Below, piece after piece: positions 12,320 to 25,891 of a stretch of DNA of 64,000 nt. The stretch lies in the NCBI RefSeq assembly GCF_032362555.1, contig NC_083512.1, forward strand, positions 4,266,001-4,330,000. Direction: 5' to 3'. Origin of the DNA: Amyelois transitella. Its lineage: Eukaryota; Arthropoda; Insecta; Lepidoptera; Pyralidae. Numbering within the stretch: position 1 is the first letter of the stretch; every line of letters starts with the position of its first letter. Under the pieces are notes generated by a model. The model had not been told where the DNA came from, did not search any database, and saw nothing but the letters and a program-made list of their open reading frames with translations. Made by a program: the position numbers and the translations under genes.

Positions 12320-15300
12320 TTAATCAATGTCGGCATTAGCACCATTTTTCCATATTCTTAAGCAAAGAGGAATATCTTCTTTATATGGTTGTCTTTCCTC
12401 TGGGAAAGGATAGTTTTGATGATTCTGCCAAAATACAGGCACAACCGTGCGGTACTCGACGTCAAATTTTGCAATCGTTTGTACATCATTTTCGTCCAGG
12501 TTGAAGTCGAATATAGATGCGTTTTCCAACAACCGAGATTTTGTGACAGTCTTTGGGATGCTCACTATGTTTCTTTGATACTGAAAAATAATAAAATACA
12601 AATATAACTACATAAAAATTAAGTTATTATTTGGTTACTCAGAAGAGTCAAAAAGAAATTAAAATAAATCACCAATATGATTATTACTTCATCGATAATT
12701 CCCGCTAGGTTCACCCCTTTTCTTATTGCTTATCATCAAAATTGTATCATGTGTAATTGCTTTATAATTTTTATAGGTACGAAGTTAGAATACTGAATAA
12801 CTTACCAAATATCTCAACGTGATCTGTGTAACAGTTTTCCCGTGTTTATTAGCTATTGCCAGCATCAAGGGGTTATTCAGCTTTGGTTCTGGACTGTCAG
12901 GGGGTTGTCTGGATGGCATCATTGTTCCAAATGGGGAATACGCCACGACCACTATTTTTTGCGATTGGCAGTAATCAACCAGTTCTTTCTGCCCCAGGTT
13001 TAAGTTAATCTGTAAAGTATACAATAAGTTGATATATAAGTTTATTATATTAAGCATAAGATCCTTATCTCTCTCACTCATAGGATCCTTACCAATCAGG
13101 ATAAGAGCCCGGGTTGATTCTTTGACCACGATCTTAGTTGGTTAAGTCTGATTTTTTCAACGCAACTTCTGACCTCCGCAACTAACTAACAACAACTAAA
13201 CAACTAACACTAAATTTTATGTATATTAATAATCGCAACCAAGTTAGGAGTCTTTTTCGATTCCGGCTATCACTTCTGATTTGTAATAATTTCATTAATT
13301 CCTGACAAACAATTTGCATTCCATACCTATTTAACTTAAAACCACTAGTTTCGACATTTTTGTGTGATCAGAAAGATTTGAAAATATCTAGGTAATACTT
13401 TTCTCGTTACTTTTCGCAAGGTTAATCTTAAAAACAAAACAAACTTACTTCAACTTGGTTGACTACCGGCGGCACTTTGCAGTTAGCAAGCAATCTCTTC
13501 AGCTGTTCGACATTAAAATTCGATACGCCTATAGACTTTGCCAAGCCCATGTCCAAAACTTTTTCGAGGCCTTTCCAAGTTTCCAAGTAGTCGATTTTTT
13601 CGTCGATCCCGTCCGGCTGTTGCGAAATTATTTTTTAACTACCTAATTATCTCAGGTTTTCTTACGCTAAGATACAAGATACATTATTTATTAGCCATTT
13701 AACTGTTTTTATTTCAAAAAAGTAAGTAAAGCCAATAGTATGAATGGAAACGAGAATATAATATGACAGTTTGCTAGAAATAGTTTATAAGGCATTCCCT
13801 ATGATAGACTTTACATATATTTTCAATCAATCACTAGACTTTTTCTTGATAAGAGATTAATTTGGACTAACAAAGTCGCCTGTTTTATAATAGATAACCA
13901 AGGTACGTTACTAAAATCTTGGCTAACTCACCGAAATAGACATTGGCCAGTGCATGAGGACTTGGTCTACGTAGTCCAAATTAAGGCGACGAAGGCTGTC
14001 TTTCACTGATTGGATCGCATCAGCCTCTCTGTGATTATGTTGCCAGACCTGAAATTAAAAAATATAGTATCCATGATATCCTATAGAATGTGCATTTAAA
14101 AAAGATTTTTGATTAATTGATTTCCTTGTTGACGATATAATTTCTGTCTTTTAACGTTTCCTACGTTATCGTGGGTGGCTACCATGAGGTTTGGTCCTTA
14201 TTTTTTACCTTCGTAGTGATAAATACATCTTCCCTCTTGATCACACCTTCCTTTATCTTTTTATTCACCACCTCTCCTATTTCAGGCTCGACGCGGTACA
14301 AATGAGCCGTATCTAGATATTTGTATCCAATGTCTATGGCATAGGATAATGCCTCGATAAGCTTCGGTACATCAGAACTAAGAAATTGTAACTGAAATGT
14401 GAAAGAAATTTGTTAAATGTTATTGTATGTGTAACCGTTTCTTTCATGAAACAAATATCCTGAGTTAAGTGTCCGACTATTGGAGTCATAAAGTTTTTTT
14501 GGTTAAATATTTAAGAACGTTATTAATAATGACACACTCAGAACTTAAGACAAAGCCATGGAGACCAGAAGGCAGAGACGCTATGTTGAAATGGTGTAAC
14601 CTGACTTTCCAACTGGTCATTAAGCGGTTCTCTCCAGATAGAATGTAGCCGCATAAAAAACACTGGGACGACTCAAAACCAGCAGGTTCCAAATTAATGA
14701 ATTCTACAATTGTCGTTATAATCAATACTCATAATCATGCATTTAGGTTTAATACATACATACATATGGTCACGTCTATATCCCTTGCGGGGTAGACAGA
14801 GCCAACAGTCTTGAAAAGACTGAATGGCCACGTTCAGCTATTTGGCTTTATGATAGAATTGAGATTCAAATAGTGACAGGTTGCTAGCCCATCGCCTAAA
14901 AGAGGAATCCCAAGTTTATAAGCCTATCCCTTAGTCGCCTTTTACGACATCCACGGGAAAGAGATGGAGTGGTCCTATTCTTTTTTGTAATGGTGCCGGC
15001 AACCACACGGCACCATTAAAAAAAAGGTTAGTTAGGTTTAGTCAATGAGTAAAATTTTGATGTAATATAGCCGTGATCTAAAATTACTGTAGTTAGTAAC
15101 TAATTAATTAATTACCTTTTCGTCAATTCCCAACCAAGTGCCCAAGCCCAGAACAGGCATTTCTATACCATTGTTTAGCTTTGTTGTTGGTATATTAACC
15201 TGAAAATGATGGTATATATAATTAAAAAAGCGTTAAGCAAAGGTCAAACAAGTAAGAAAATTCTTTCATAAAATCACCAGAAACTTCCACACGAATTTAC

Positions 15301-15384
15301 AGACCAACTACTATTCTATTTAAAGATTTATAAATTGCTTCTTTTTGTTTTAAAAATGCTCTGAATCGTACTCACTTTAACCAT
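12320..15384 (-). CDS. Aldo-keto reductase, 7 coding exons, 341 aa
   Basis: Coding exons in transcript order: 15376-15384, 15116-15199, 14209-14391, 13932-14048, 13449-13616, 12806-13009 and 12320-12580. All junctions are GT-AG, in phase 0, and give 341 residues. The first exon encodes only M-V-K. The catalytic tetrad is complete: D58 in YLDTAHLY, Y63, K92 in FITTK and H125 in VLMHWP, spaced 5, 29 and 33 residues apart exactly as in the family. The cofactor-side motifs [16 protein letters not shown] and SIPKTV are present, so it should be an NADPH-dependent (beta/alpha)8-barrel carbonyl reductase of the cytosol. Lepidopteran relatives include 3-dehydroecdysone reductase and AKR2E-type enzymes, but the substrate cannot be fixed from sequence. 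The C-terminal loop is fairly long. The polyadenylation signal AATAAA (complement 12307-12312) lies only about 8 bases past the stop. The intron at 14392-15115 carries a SINE in the same sense. Confidence 0.93.
14755..15013 (-). mobile_element. Full-length RTE-ended SINE-like element in an aldo-keto reductase intron
   Basis: Same family and orientation as 10828-11099, and nearly identical to it. It lies in the intron 14392-15115, in the same sense as the gene. A 9-base repeat, TTAGGTTTA, at 14743-14751 and 15032-15040 may be the target duplication, but extra A-rich bases lie between it and the element's 5' end, so this is uncertain. Confidence 0.87.
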
Positions 15385-16534
15385 TTTTCACACGTTTAGT
15401 AGATCTTCACTAACATACGACTGACCGTGAACGCAGAACGTCGGAATAACAAACTCGTTTTGAGGATTCATTGACTTCAATTGCCTTTTGTACTAGACTT
15501 ATTATCAAATGATGACAATTTTTGCGGTCGGCGTAGCGAAGACTGAGTTTTATAACTATCATAACTAAGCGTCAAATGGTAAAAAAGTATTAGCTAAGTT
15601 GATTTGTATGCATTATTTAGATATTCGTTTTGCCTACCTACCCACAAACTGTTTGTATTTTTTGCAAGATAGCTCACATAAAACTAAAAAGTAAGATGAA
15701 ATCTATTTATAATTCTGAATGTATACCTAACGGTATTTTATATATTTACATTTCTTTTAAAAATATTTTTAAAAAGAGAAAATCTTTTCTAGAATTTAAA
15801 CATTAATTGATGTCATTGGCCAGCTATAATTATGCTGCTGTTACATCATTGATACTCGTACTGTGTAGAAATACTTTATCAGTTTAAACAAAATTTAATG
15901 TTTGCTTTCGTTGTATATTCCGATTTTTTTATTTAGCATCTTTTTTGTATAAATGGAGATGAAGCCCGATTTATTTATAAATAAGTGATGTCGTGGTGAT
16001 TTTTTTGTATTTTATATAAACTTTAATATTATTTAAATAACAATTAGTCCATTATTTTGATCACTATTCAGTTTACTGGTGAAATTTATAATTCAGTTCA
16101 ATCAAATGTCTACGAAAATTTAATGTCAATGGACATTATCAATAGGTGCTCTAGCAGCCGCAGTTTGTTGTATGTATTGATTAAACAATGTTCGTTCGCA
16201 ATGTCAACTACATATAGTATACATAATGATTGATGTCATTACAAATGGTATTGATAATAATTGAAATATTATTTGAAGCCATAGAGAGCATCGGTGGTTA
16301 ATGGATTAAATGGTACCGGATTAAGGTAATTAGCGTCATACATATTTTTATTTAATGTCTGAAAAACAATACCACCACTTTATACAAACCAAAGTTAAAG
16401 GAATGTCAGATTTTCCTGCCGTTGACTGTAGGTACATATAATTTGTAAATGCTCTTAGTAAGGAAAAACTTCACAAGGAAAGCTGCACTTTCAGACATCT
16501 GGATATAATATGATTGCGTTATGTTACCCTGCGA

Positions 16535-16640
16535 AGTTTGCAGAGGTCAGGTTGGGAAAAGAGTCAGGTATTCAATCGTGTATTGATCATGGTCAAAAAT
16601 CCTAAACCCTGAGCTCCTCTCCACGGAGGTGAGAATATAA
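16535..16640 (+). repeat. Partial family B SINE
   Basis: CGAAGTTTGCAGAGGTCAGG, GAGTCAGGTATTCAATC and CTGAGCTCCTCTCCACGGAG correspond to the complement of the middle and end of the copies at 1350 and 44475. Diverged. Confidence 0.5.
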
Positions 16641-17158
16641 GTAAGAAAACGCTAGAATGCTAATAACGATTCTTTGAAAGCAACGTTACTTAAGAGAGAG
16701 TGAAATGTTTTTATATTTTTTAATTCAAACTTTCATTAATTTTCAAATAACAGTCTAAATTTGCTGTTTCAACTGGGCCATGTAAACGAAACATCTATTT
16801 TACTAATTCAAACCCGTACTTACGTAAGCACGGACAGTTTCAAAGGAAATTCCGTGAATCCACCAAAAGCTTGGACACCGGTCGTGCTTCAACGTCCGAA
16901 AGGCTAATCCACTTAGGCTGCGTCCAGCAGTTTGCCCAATAGGAGCTAAAATTTGGCCACCCATAAATTTAGCACCGCCGATTCTGGTGAGAATTTGAAA
17001 ACAGAAAAAAGACATGTATTTTTCGGTGAACTTTATAAGGTGTCGAGGAAATATTTTCACTTGCTTGGTTAAATGTGTCGTTGTGCAGATTATCACGTGA
17101 TTGCATTGTTATGATAATGGATATCACTTCAAATAGAGTATGTGAATTTCAATATATA

Positions 17159-17365
17159 TCGTACTAATATTATAAATGCGAAAGTTTGTATGTCAGGATG
17201 TCAGTATGGATGTTTGTCACTCTTTGACACAAAAACTACTAAACCGATTACGATGAAATTTGGTATGCAGGAAGCTGAAGACCCAGAATAACATATAGGC
17301 TACTTTTTATCCTGGAGTCCCCGTGTGAATGAATCCACGCGGACGAAGTCGCGAGCAGCCTCTAG
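17159..17365 (+). mobile_element. Non-autonomous Helitron-like element, 207 bp
   Basis: Starts TCGTACTAATATTATAAATG after an A and ends CTAG before a T. The near-terminal ACGCGGACGAAGTCGCG forms a hairpin. The interior (ACTACTAAACCGATTACGAT, GAAATTTGGTATGCAGGAAG) differs from the 9108 element, so it is a different subfamily with the same ends. Confidence 0.7.
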
Positions 17366-18647
17366 TCTTCACATAATTATGTAATTTCTTGTATAATTGA
17401 ATTGTGTTATTCTTAAATAACTAAATTCATTAAGCTTCAAATCTTTATTTCATGTATTCTGAATCACTTCACCATAATTATTTTTATATATAATACAAAT
17501 GAATATTTTACATTTTTTTTATTTTTTAATAATTTACAATTCATATGTTTCTCATCTGAAAGTCGCAAACTTTGCAACAACCATTATATTCGACGCACGA
17601 CACGAGTTAAAGTACTCTAGTTACGGAAGCCGCCGTTTATGTTTATTATGAAAGTTAGGATATCGGTTTTCTAAATGCTTATTGTTCCATGTAATTTATA
17701 CATGCCATTAAAACATCCTGTAAAAAAACCCAAGTCCCGCAGCTCAGTCTTTCTACCGTAAAAAGTTGTGAGATCCATGCAATACCAAGTCGGTTAATCT
17801 ATTTAGTCTATACTTAAAGGGCCTTCTGCCTTAAGTTATTACATAAGTTATTATCACGCCAATATTAAAAATATTTTACATTTTAAACAAATAGATCGAC
17901 TTGAATATACCTACATAATGCTAATCCCACCGCAATCACACCAATGGCCCTTTCTTTGTTTGATTACTTATCGATATCCTTGAATGATGAAACAAAATGT
18001 CGTGAGGAAAGATACATTTCCAGGCAACTTCAGAAAGTAAAGCTGCAAATGGAACCCACGGTAGGAGGATGGTAATGCATTGTAGTTTTTAATGAGACTC
18101 CAGACAAAATTGTTTTTTTTATATGGGACATAAGGTAGCAGGATGAGAATGCAAATCAAATAATCGCAAATAAAACCGTCATATCAATTTTATTAAATTA
18201 TTTAATTACAAAACGCAGTAAACTGTAGTTTTACATATCTTAACTTATATTTAAGACATTTAATGTAAAAAACTTTAATTGAACAAAATTAAAAATAATT
18301 AATAGTCTTTGTAGTTATTGGAAAAGGCTCATTTGAATATAAATTGCAATACGTTGGATTGAAACCGCAGAGGAAACCAATTGCCATTTTAGCGGTTATA
18401 TGGTTCCAGTGCCAGTTTTAATCTGACTCCACGAGTTCAGTACCTTTTTCTGTCTGTTTGTAAATTAATTTTAAAATCAACGAACTTCATAAAAATATTC
18501 CATTCAATAAGGAAGAACAGTGATAATAAAACAAATGTGGTTTTTTTTTATGGGAGCAGCAATGTGGGGAAGGAAAAATATACTGATTCAATTTTCGTAT
18601 TCTGTAGTCTCATCAGGACAGATTTTAAAATTCTAATAGATATCTTT

Positions 18648-18900
18648 TGTCCATATCTTTCCCATGGATGTCTTTAAAGTGCGACTAACCTGTCACTATT
18701 TGATTCTTAAGTGTAAGTAAGTAAGTATTTTAGTCTTTTCTCGACTGTTGGCTATGCCTACCTCTCAAGGGTTATAAATGTAATTAGTGTATGTATTTTC
18801 GGCCAGGAAAGCTTATCTTAGCGGAATTATCTAAAACCCGTCTTTCCTGAGGGGATAGGCGGAGACTACATCTTCATCTTCGCACTACATACATTTAGTA
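18648..18900 (+). repeat. Decayed RTE-ended SINE, followed by an inverted RTE 3' scrap
   Basis: CATATCTTTCCCATGGATGT, ACCTGTCACTATTTGATTCT and TCGACTGTTGGCTATGCCTA follow the family order with deletions (18648-18800). A minus-oriented scrap resembling the RTE 3' end (GAGGGGATAGGCGGAGACTA) lies at 18838-18900. Confidence 0.55.
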
Positions 18901-21900
18901 TACATATACATATATTAGTTCTTATTATATAGCAATATACTATTATATTATAAACGTGTATTAGTTAGATATTATGATAAGTTTACTGTAGCATGACGTC
19001 ATTTCGCCGACAGTCTGACAGATTCTGTCCGACCAATGTTGTCAGGTGCCGAATGAATTTACCCACATCATTAGTTCTTCCTGCGCAAGAAACTTCCGTT
19101 CCTAACAGAATTGATTTAATGTTGTTTTGTTCTGTATTATCGAAGTTCCCAAATTTATGGGACAACTTGTATCATTGTGCGTAATATATTTACAAAATCT
19201 TACCCAGCATAAATGGTAATTAAATAAATGGTTATTTATTAGAAACATTCATTTCTTTGTCAACGGACACCATATAAGTCTGTTAGTATATCTGTCATAC
19301 GAACGGCAACTCCAATGAAATCGATTTACCCCTAAGACAGATTATAAAATAATAAGTTAAAAAATATAGGTCTACTCCTGATGCTATCTAAAACAATAGG
19401 ACACTCTTTTTCTTTTCTAAAGTAAGGGAAAACGAAGGAAAAAACTTTATGATTAATTTTGCAGTAATTAATTTCAGTAATTACGGTGCAGCAATGACTC
19501 AATAGCGTCTAGTAGATAAACCAAGGGAAAATTCTTGCTACATAACGGATAGATCAAATTTAGGCTGCTAACAACGTTCTTTACTCATTAGTGTATCCAA
19601 AAGACTGCAATTTGACAAGAATGAGGCCGTATTACTGGAGTTGTCACTCAATCTACACCTGATTTACGACCACGACACGATAATGAGAATTATTCACGGA
19701 TTAATTTTATGTTATACGTTCATCACTGTTATCGATAGTAAACATTTTCATACACCTGTCCATCATAACCGATCGGATAGAACATTCACATACTAAACAT
19801 GCGTCTGGTGGCATCGACTGGCTTTTCATTTCCGTGCGCCCGGCGCCTGGAAATTGAGAGCCATCCTGCGTGCGGCCATTGCTTTTTGTTTATTCGTTTC
19901 AAACGCCGATGTACGTTGATTGATATTCTGTAACCTGTGTCAATTTTTGCGAAACAATTTTGTTTTGAATACTGGATAGAATCTGTTTGTTTTACCATCT
20001 AACAATATAACTGTTTTTAATTATATGATAAAACTGATGTTGTGTATGATTTCATATAGACCGAATTACGACATCTTTAATACATAGTTGTCATAAATCA
20101 CCCCTTTTCGAAGGTAAGCAAGTAATCTTTCTAATCACCGCGTTTATAACATGCTTCTTTTGCTTAAATCACATTCATCAATCTTTTCATGCAATCTATT
20201 CAAACAAATATTTTCTTGAAAAAAAAAATATCATCTTATCTCCAAACTAATACATATCCTATACCCATACGCAATTTTCATAGACAGTACGTAAATAAAT
20301 TAATGCCTAATTCACAAACAGATGATGTAAATATCCAAAAAAAAGGTCCTCAGTGAAAGAAAATTACGTGTCAATATTCATTCCCACATACAAACACTCA
20401 TGGATAATGCGTTTAGTCACATTGTAGAGAACACGCGTTTCGCCACAAATTTTCCGCATAATGACAGAGGTTTTTACTCGCGAACTCAGACTTGACTATT
20501 ATATTAAAAAAGTTCACATCCACTGAGAATTTCATTACAAAATAAGGAGAAAGCAGAAGGAAACCGAATGATGACTACATGTATTAGAAGAGTTATCTTT
20601 CAATTAAAAGTAATTACATACAATGAACTGAAATTAGAACCTGATCAAATGGAAGGAAGTAAGCAGGAAGAAGAACCACATGGAATTTTTCATTGTATGT
20701 TTCATGACATTATGAGAGTTGGTAAATTTATTTGTGTGGATTAAAATAGAAATTGTGGCTATATTATATACAAATTTTTGAAAGCGACTTTGGATCGTTC
20801 CTGCTTCCTCGGAATTCAGAAAATCCTCATAAAGAAACGGTCTTTCAAAGAACCTACACTGAAGATGTTAAAATACATTGCTGATTAATAACCTTTTTCA
20901 ATCAGTAGTAGAAGCACCTAGGAATTTTGAACTTTGATTAATAACAAGTAATCATACAACTTAAAACAGAAATTACCAAGAAATAATTTCAAAATCAAAA
21001 TTTTTGTTCCAAATTTTCTGGAGCTCAGTTCAAAATATTCAATTCTAATTTTGTACTCTCAACAGTTTGTTGGCTTACTCTAAAAGTTTTTGCGTGTTAC
21101 TGGGTGAATATCACGGCTCTCTCTAATGTACACATAATGGTGGCTCTTTCCGTGAAATTCTAACACCAAACTCTAATCTTGTATTCATCGATCAGTGACC
21201 CATATGAGCAGTTATCCATTGGAAGAGATAACGTTTGTATGCATTTGTCACAGCAGTTTTCTATTCTGTGATATTTTATGCCCTGATTCTACCATAAATT
21301 ATTATAAACTTATATTGATGTCACTCCCAGTCAATAATATCGTTATCTTAATAATAATTATCGAAACAAGATTTTATTTAATTTTTAATAAATTATTACT
21401 TATTTCTATCTTATAACATTTTAAAATATGCATTTAATATAAAAAAAACAATAAAAAATAATCTAATATTACTTTTCTTATATTTTCATTGATTTTTTTC
21501 TTTTAAGTGTTTTCAGGCCTATTAGCTCTATTAAACATGTACGAAATAAAAACGTGAAATTTGTCCGTGTGTTTAAAAAAAAATTTAAGCTTAATTAACA
21601 GAAATAACAAAATCAAATTACATGGACACAAATTCAATATGTATTTTTCGAAGCTTCTGATTTTTTCCCAAGTAAAACGAAAAGGAGCCTCTGGGAGATT
21701 ACCTGGGGCTTGCATTTTATCTGTCTTAAGTGTCTTTTGTGCGGGCTTATCCACTTGAAATCCCAAGCGTTCCACTTGTTTTTCACGCTGTTATTGAGAG
21801 ACAAATTATAAAGTATCTAGATTTATCTTCTTATGATGTAGTAAAAAAGACTTTGTATTTCAACCGGACGGCATAAGAGTTATAAATTTCAGTTTCATTC

Positions 21901-22901
21901 ATCGTTGTTCAAGGCTTTAAAATATGTAGACAAAATCTTGATTTATTTAATTTCGTCCCTATGATTTAGAACCCTGTGTAAAATTTTGTTGGATACCCAT
22001 AATATTAATTACTTGAAGCCATAATTATTTATTCTGCTAAGTTATTTGGGAAATGCGGTTGTTACGTTCTGCATCACAGGAATTTTGATGATTAAAAAAT
22101 GTATTTAGTCATTTCATGATTTCAAGGTATTTAAAGTAAAATATCGCGAATTCACTTCTACTTTACCGGAATTTAAATGACTATATGATGATAGTTATAT
22201 GAATACAACATATCATAAAAGAAGCATAGCCACTCTCAGAACAATTTAAAAGCTTACATAAGTCATCCCTTAACAGAATTTTAGCCATACTTGAGCTGTC
22301 TCGTTGGCAATTTAATTACAGCATTTTGTTTACGCAATCTTACAGCGACTTTGATAAATCGCCTCGAACAAAAAGATTTCGTCTTCCTATCTCATCTGCA
22401 ATTTATAGCACTTTATCCTCCGTTTTTAAATTAATTAACTAATCCTTTAATGCAAAAATCTGTCCCATTGTCTGTAATTCGTTTTCAACGCCACGGGTGC
22501 TATAAATAAGATGCTACTGTGAAAATATTTTGTTAATTTCGGTGAGAAATAGAGAAAATTCTTTAATACTTTATAACTTCATTAAACATAAATAATATAT
22601 CAAATCAATTAAATTTAAATCTATTAAGTGTTACTTAACACAAAAAAGGAAATGAAAAGTGTTGGCTACGTTTGAAAAATTTTATCAGCTAGTTTTTTTT
22701 TTTATTTTACTTTGGCACTCCCACTTATATAAATGCATTATACTTTATACATTTAACTTTAAACAAATTCTACAATTTGCAACTTAATGCTCAATTGTTA
22801 ATGGTTCAAACAGAATATTTAATTGGGGGATTGTCGACCATAATGTTGTATTAACTGTTTAAAATTAAATTGAAATATAGACGAGGGAGAAACCTTCTGA
22901 A

Positions 22902-23096
22902 TCTTACTAGTATTGTAAATGTTAAAGTTTGTAAGGGTGTGTGGATCTGTTGGTATTCCACGCAACTCTTTCACGCAAGAACTATTGAACAGTTTTTCAT
23001 AAAACTTTGAAGTAATAAAGCTGAGGCATTGGAATAACGTAATAAGTAAAAAAATATATAAATTTCAAGAGCACGAAAATCGCGTCCAACATCTAG
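22902..23096 (+). mobile_element. Decayed Helitron-like element
   Basis: Starts TCTTACTAGTATTGTAAATG after an A and ends CTAG before a T. The hairpin is eroded (GAAAATCGCGTCC). More diverged than the copy at 17159. Confidence 0.55.
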
Positions 23097-24402
23097 TAAT
23101 TAAATATATTTGGCAGATTTATAATTTCATAAAGTGGTTTAATCGATGTACTGTAAAATAATGGTGGACATTTCCAAAAACATTTTTCCATAAAAGCAGA
23201 AATGGCCATCGTGGAAAGTTAATTAGTACAAATCATTATTGGCAGCTGTTCTTAAATTAGTATTTTACGATCAAACCCTCCCTTTGGCTCCCATCAGTGG
23301 CCTAATGAACCCATAATTTATAAGATTTTCCGTAAACCGCCACCTTTTGATTCGTAATGTTGTCGTATTGTTTTCTAAGTAAATAAAGACTTTTGTTCCA
23401 CTCCCCTTTGTGTTTCGTCTTTCTGTATTTGAACGATGTTCTAAATTGCATTTCGCTGTGTTTAATTACAAAATGTATTGTTGACACAATCACGCATAGA
23501 AAATGCGGCCATACATTTATTGTGGCATTTATGTTTGTTGTAATTGCAGCATGGTTACTAGGAAATTGTAATTGGAAGGCTTTTGTCAAAAAAATGTACG
23601 TACATTTTTGTGAGATACAGAATGATTTGTAACTGATAAATTGAAAAAAACAAAACCATATCACTGTTTTTTTAAGCTTCGGAGTTGCCAGCTATTGTAG
23701 AATTTTAATACAATATTATTTCAAATTATTGAAGAATGTCGATGAAACAAAATAAGTATGTCAATTTATTTATTTGTCAACATTTTCAGTTTTTAAAAAA
23801 ACAAACCAACATAACATTATTGACGCTGACAGCAGGTGTTCAAAATACCTGTTATTCTGAGTGAGTTAAGTTTTAAAAACAAGAGGTTTTTATACGATTA
23901 TTTCACTGTTTGTTAAATTATATGATAGATAAATTACTACCTATATACTTATAATAAGACTAACTTTATTCATGAGCAGTGGCCGGCGGAACCACGAATT
24001 TGTTTGACGTTCCACAACCAAAGTTTCCCTTTGAGGTGGTAGTGGCATTGTGTTTTGATGACGTTAACCGTACGCTACTGAATTTCAATGTTTTCGAGAC
24101 TTACCAAATATAAACCACATGTATGTTGCCTCTTGAGTTCCTAAATTGTTTAGATAGTTTCCTAAATAAATAGGAAATTACTTTGGTTTCAGTATGTTTA
24201 TTACTTTAAAGTGATTAAATACTTGTTGAACAATTACAAACAATAAAATAATTTATAATGCTGAAGAATATTAGGCAATAGTTAAGCTAATATATATATA
24301 TGACGGACAATAGTTATCATAAAATTCAGGAAACCGAGAGCCACTGAAAGATATTACAGTTAATGATTGAATACATATTGATACAATGTTCTATTACACA
24401 TT

Positions 24403-24445
24403 GACGTCTTAATTTCTTATGGAGTAGACAGAACCAAAAGTCTGG
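24403..24445 (-). repeat. Short 3' fragment of RTE-ended SINE
   Basis: GACGTCTTAATTTCTTATGG, then AGTAGACAGAACC and AAAGTCTGG, resemble the complement of the family 3' end. Very short and diverged. Confidence 0.4.
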
Positions 24446-25740
24446 TTACCTGGTTGACTTATTATGTACCATAAAAAAAATTTTATGTAGGTAGAGTACA
24501 ATAGAGTATTTATAAACAACAAAACCATAAACAAATCCAAAGGCTGCATTAAGCTAAATGACTTAGTGATGTTCTATCAAATGTTAATTAAAATAGGACT
24601 CCCTCATATTTGGACAGGAACCAGACCCGAGGTTTAGTTTTGAATATAAATGGACTCGTCCACTTGAGTTTCTAAATATATGGCATTGAAATAGCATCCT
24701 TCGTCACAACGCGGGCTAGTTCCGCTATTCTGACATGTACTCGTACGTAGTTGTTAACCACATTAGACTTTGAGTACTTTGTCATAATATGTATATAGTA
24801 ACGAGAATGGTTTTTATTCATTAGAGGCCTTTTGATTTAGACTGGGCCTATGATTATAAGTTGTTTGAGCTTTACGTAAATTTAAGATCGTAATATTTTT
24901 ATATTGAAAAAGCTTTAAAATGCATCTAATACTTCTCGTTCTACATGTTGATGACTCGAAATTCAAATCTTATCGTTATACAAAGACATTTTTATTGAAG
25001 TTCGTGTTTAATTAGTTATATGCTTTTATAATAATTAACCGATGAATATATGATCTCCAAAGATAGGTAAATAGTAAATTATGTTGTAAGAGGCTTGTAA
25101 TTTCTAATAACACTGAGCCAAACTAACTTAACTACACTTCATTAATTTCACAACGAGCACAGAAAAAAATATTATACTTAATTGAATAGCATCCATTCAT
25201 ACTCGGTATAACTAGCACAAGTTGTGCCATTATTTACCGCATTGTAGTGATGTAATAATGAGTCTCTATAATTCGTGTTCAGCCATGAGTTCAAACCTCA
25301 CAAATGCTTAAGGCTCAAGCTCCAAAGTCTCGCAAACTTAGAAAACATATATTTTTTTAAATGAAATTTCTTAATTTAATATGTGTCCAGAAATAATCAC
25401 GTCTTCCCATACTGCAGCTTAAAAAGTGAATCCCAATATTGAGTTGGCAATAATTAAACAAAAAAGAAAGCATAACCCAACTCTATTAAGTAGTCAGTCT
25501 TGTTAACGGCTCCTTTTATTACTGTACTACGATTACACATCTTTTAAAACAAGTCGACTTATATTTGACTATTGTGCACTATTGTCAATTTATCACTATT
25601 TTCTCAATAATCAGAAACATTTAGTGTTGTTATCTCAAACGCAGAACTAATGCCTTTATTGACTGATCTGCAAAGTTTCCTCAAGCTTTATTTCATAAGA
25701 TGAAGTCGCTGCTTAATTGATGGCAATATAAAAAGAATGA

Positions 25741-25850
25741 TCCGCCGTGTGGTTCCCGGCACCATTACAAAAGAATAGGACCACTCCATCTCTTTCCCAC
25801 GGATGTCGTAAGAGCCGACTAAGGGATAGACTTGGGATTCCTCTTTAATG
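25741..25850 (+). promoter_or_regulatory. RTE 5' head shared with the SINE-like family
   Basis: About 105 bases starting GCCGTGTGGTTCCCGGCAC match the start of the SINE-like copies (for example 42306 onward) up to CTTGGGATTCCTCTTT, then diverge. As the first bases of the element they should hold the internal promoter and start of the RNA. A short hairpin, GTCG/CGAC at 25805-25808 and 25816-25819, is kept in the SINE copies although the loop differs. Confidence 0.6.
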
Positions 25851-25891
25851 TAAATCCCTGCCAATCTAAGGTCTGCCGCGCCGATGGATGC

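Larger units (their letters stand above)
15385..25728. other. First part of a large region without host exons
   Basis: Apart from the repeats listed separately (16535, 17159, 18648, 22902, 24403), I see no exon pair with splice sites and no conserved protein. Small GC-richer patches stand out: 19798-19890, 20425-20490 and 16803-17000. The last encodes, on the minus strand, a short frame with GGAKFMGGQILAPIGQTAGR, probably repeat-derived. Confidence 0.45.

Noticed and set aside
12389..12607. Plus-strand frame opposite the last aldo-keto reductase exon
   Set aside because: A shadow of the minus-strand exon, which has clear family motifs and splice sites.
19786..19998. 70-codon minus-strand frame in a GC-richer patch
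   Set aside because: No recognisable domain, no splice partners and no upstream signal; mentioned only as a GC-rich patch.
23302..23664. 120-codon minus-strand frame and an overlapping plus-strand frame
   Set aside because: AT-rich, no conserved motif, no splice-site support, low-complexity residue content.
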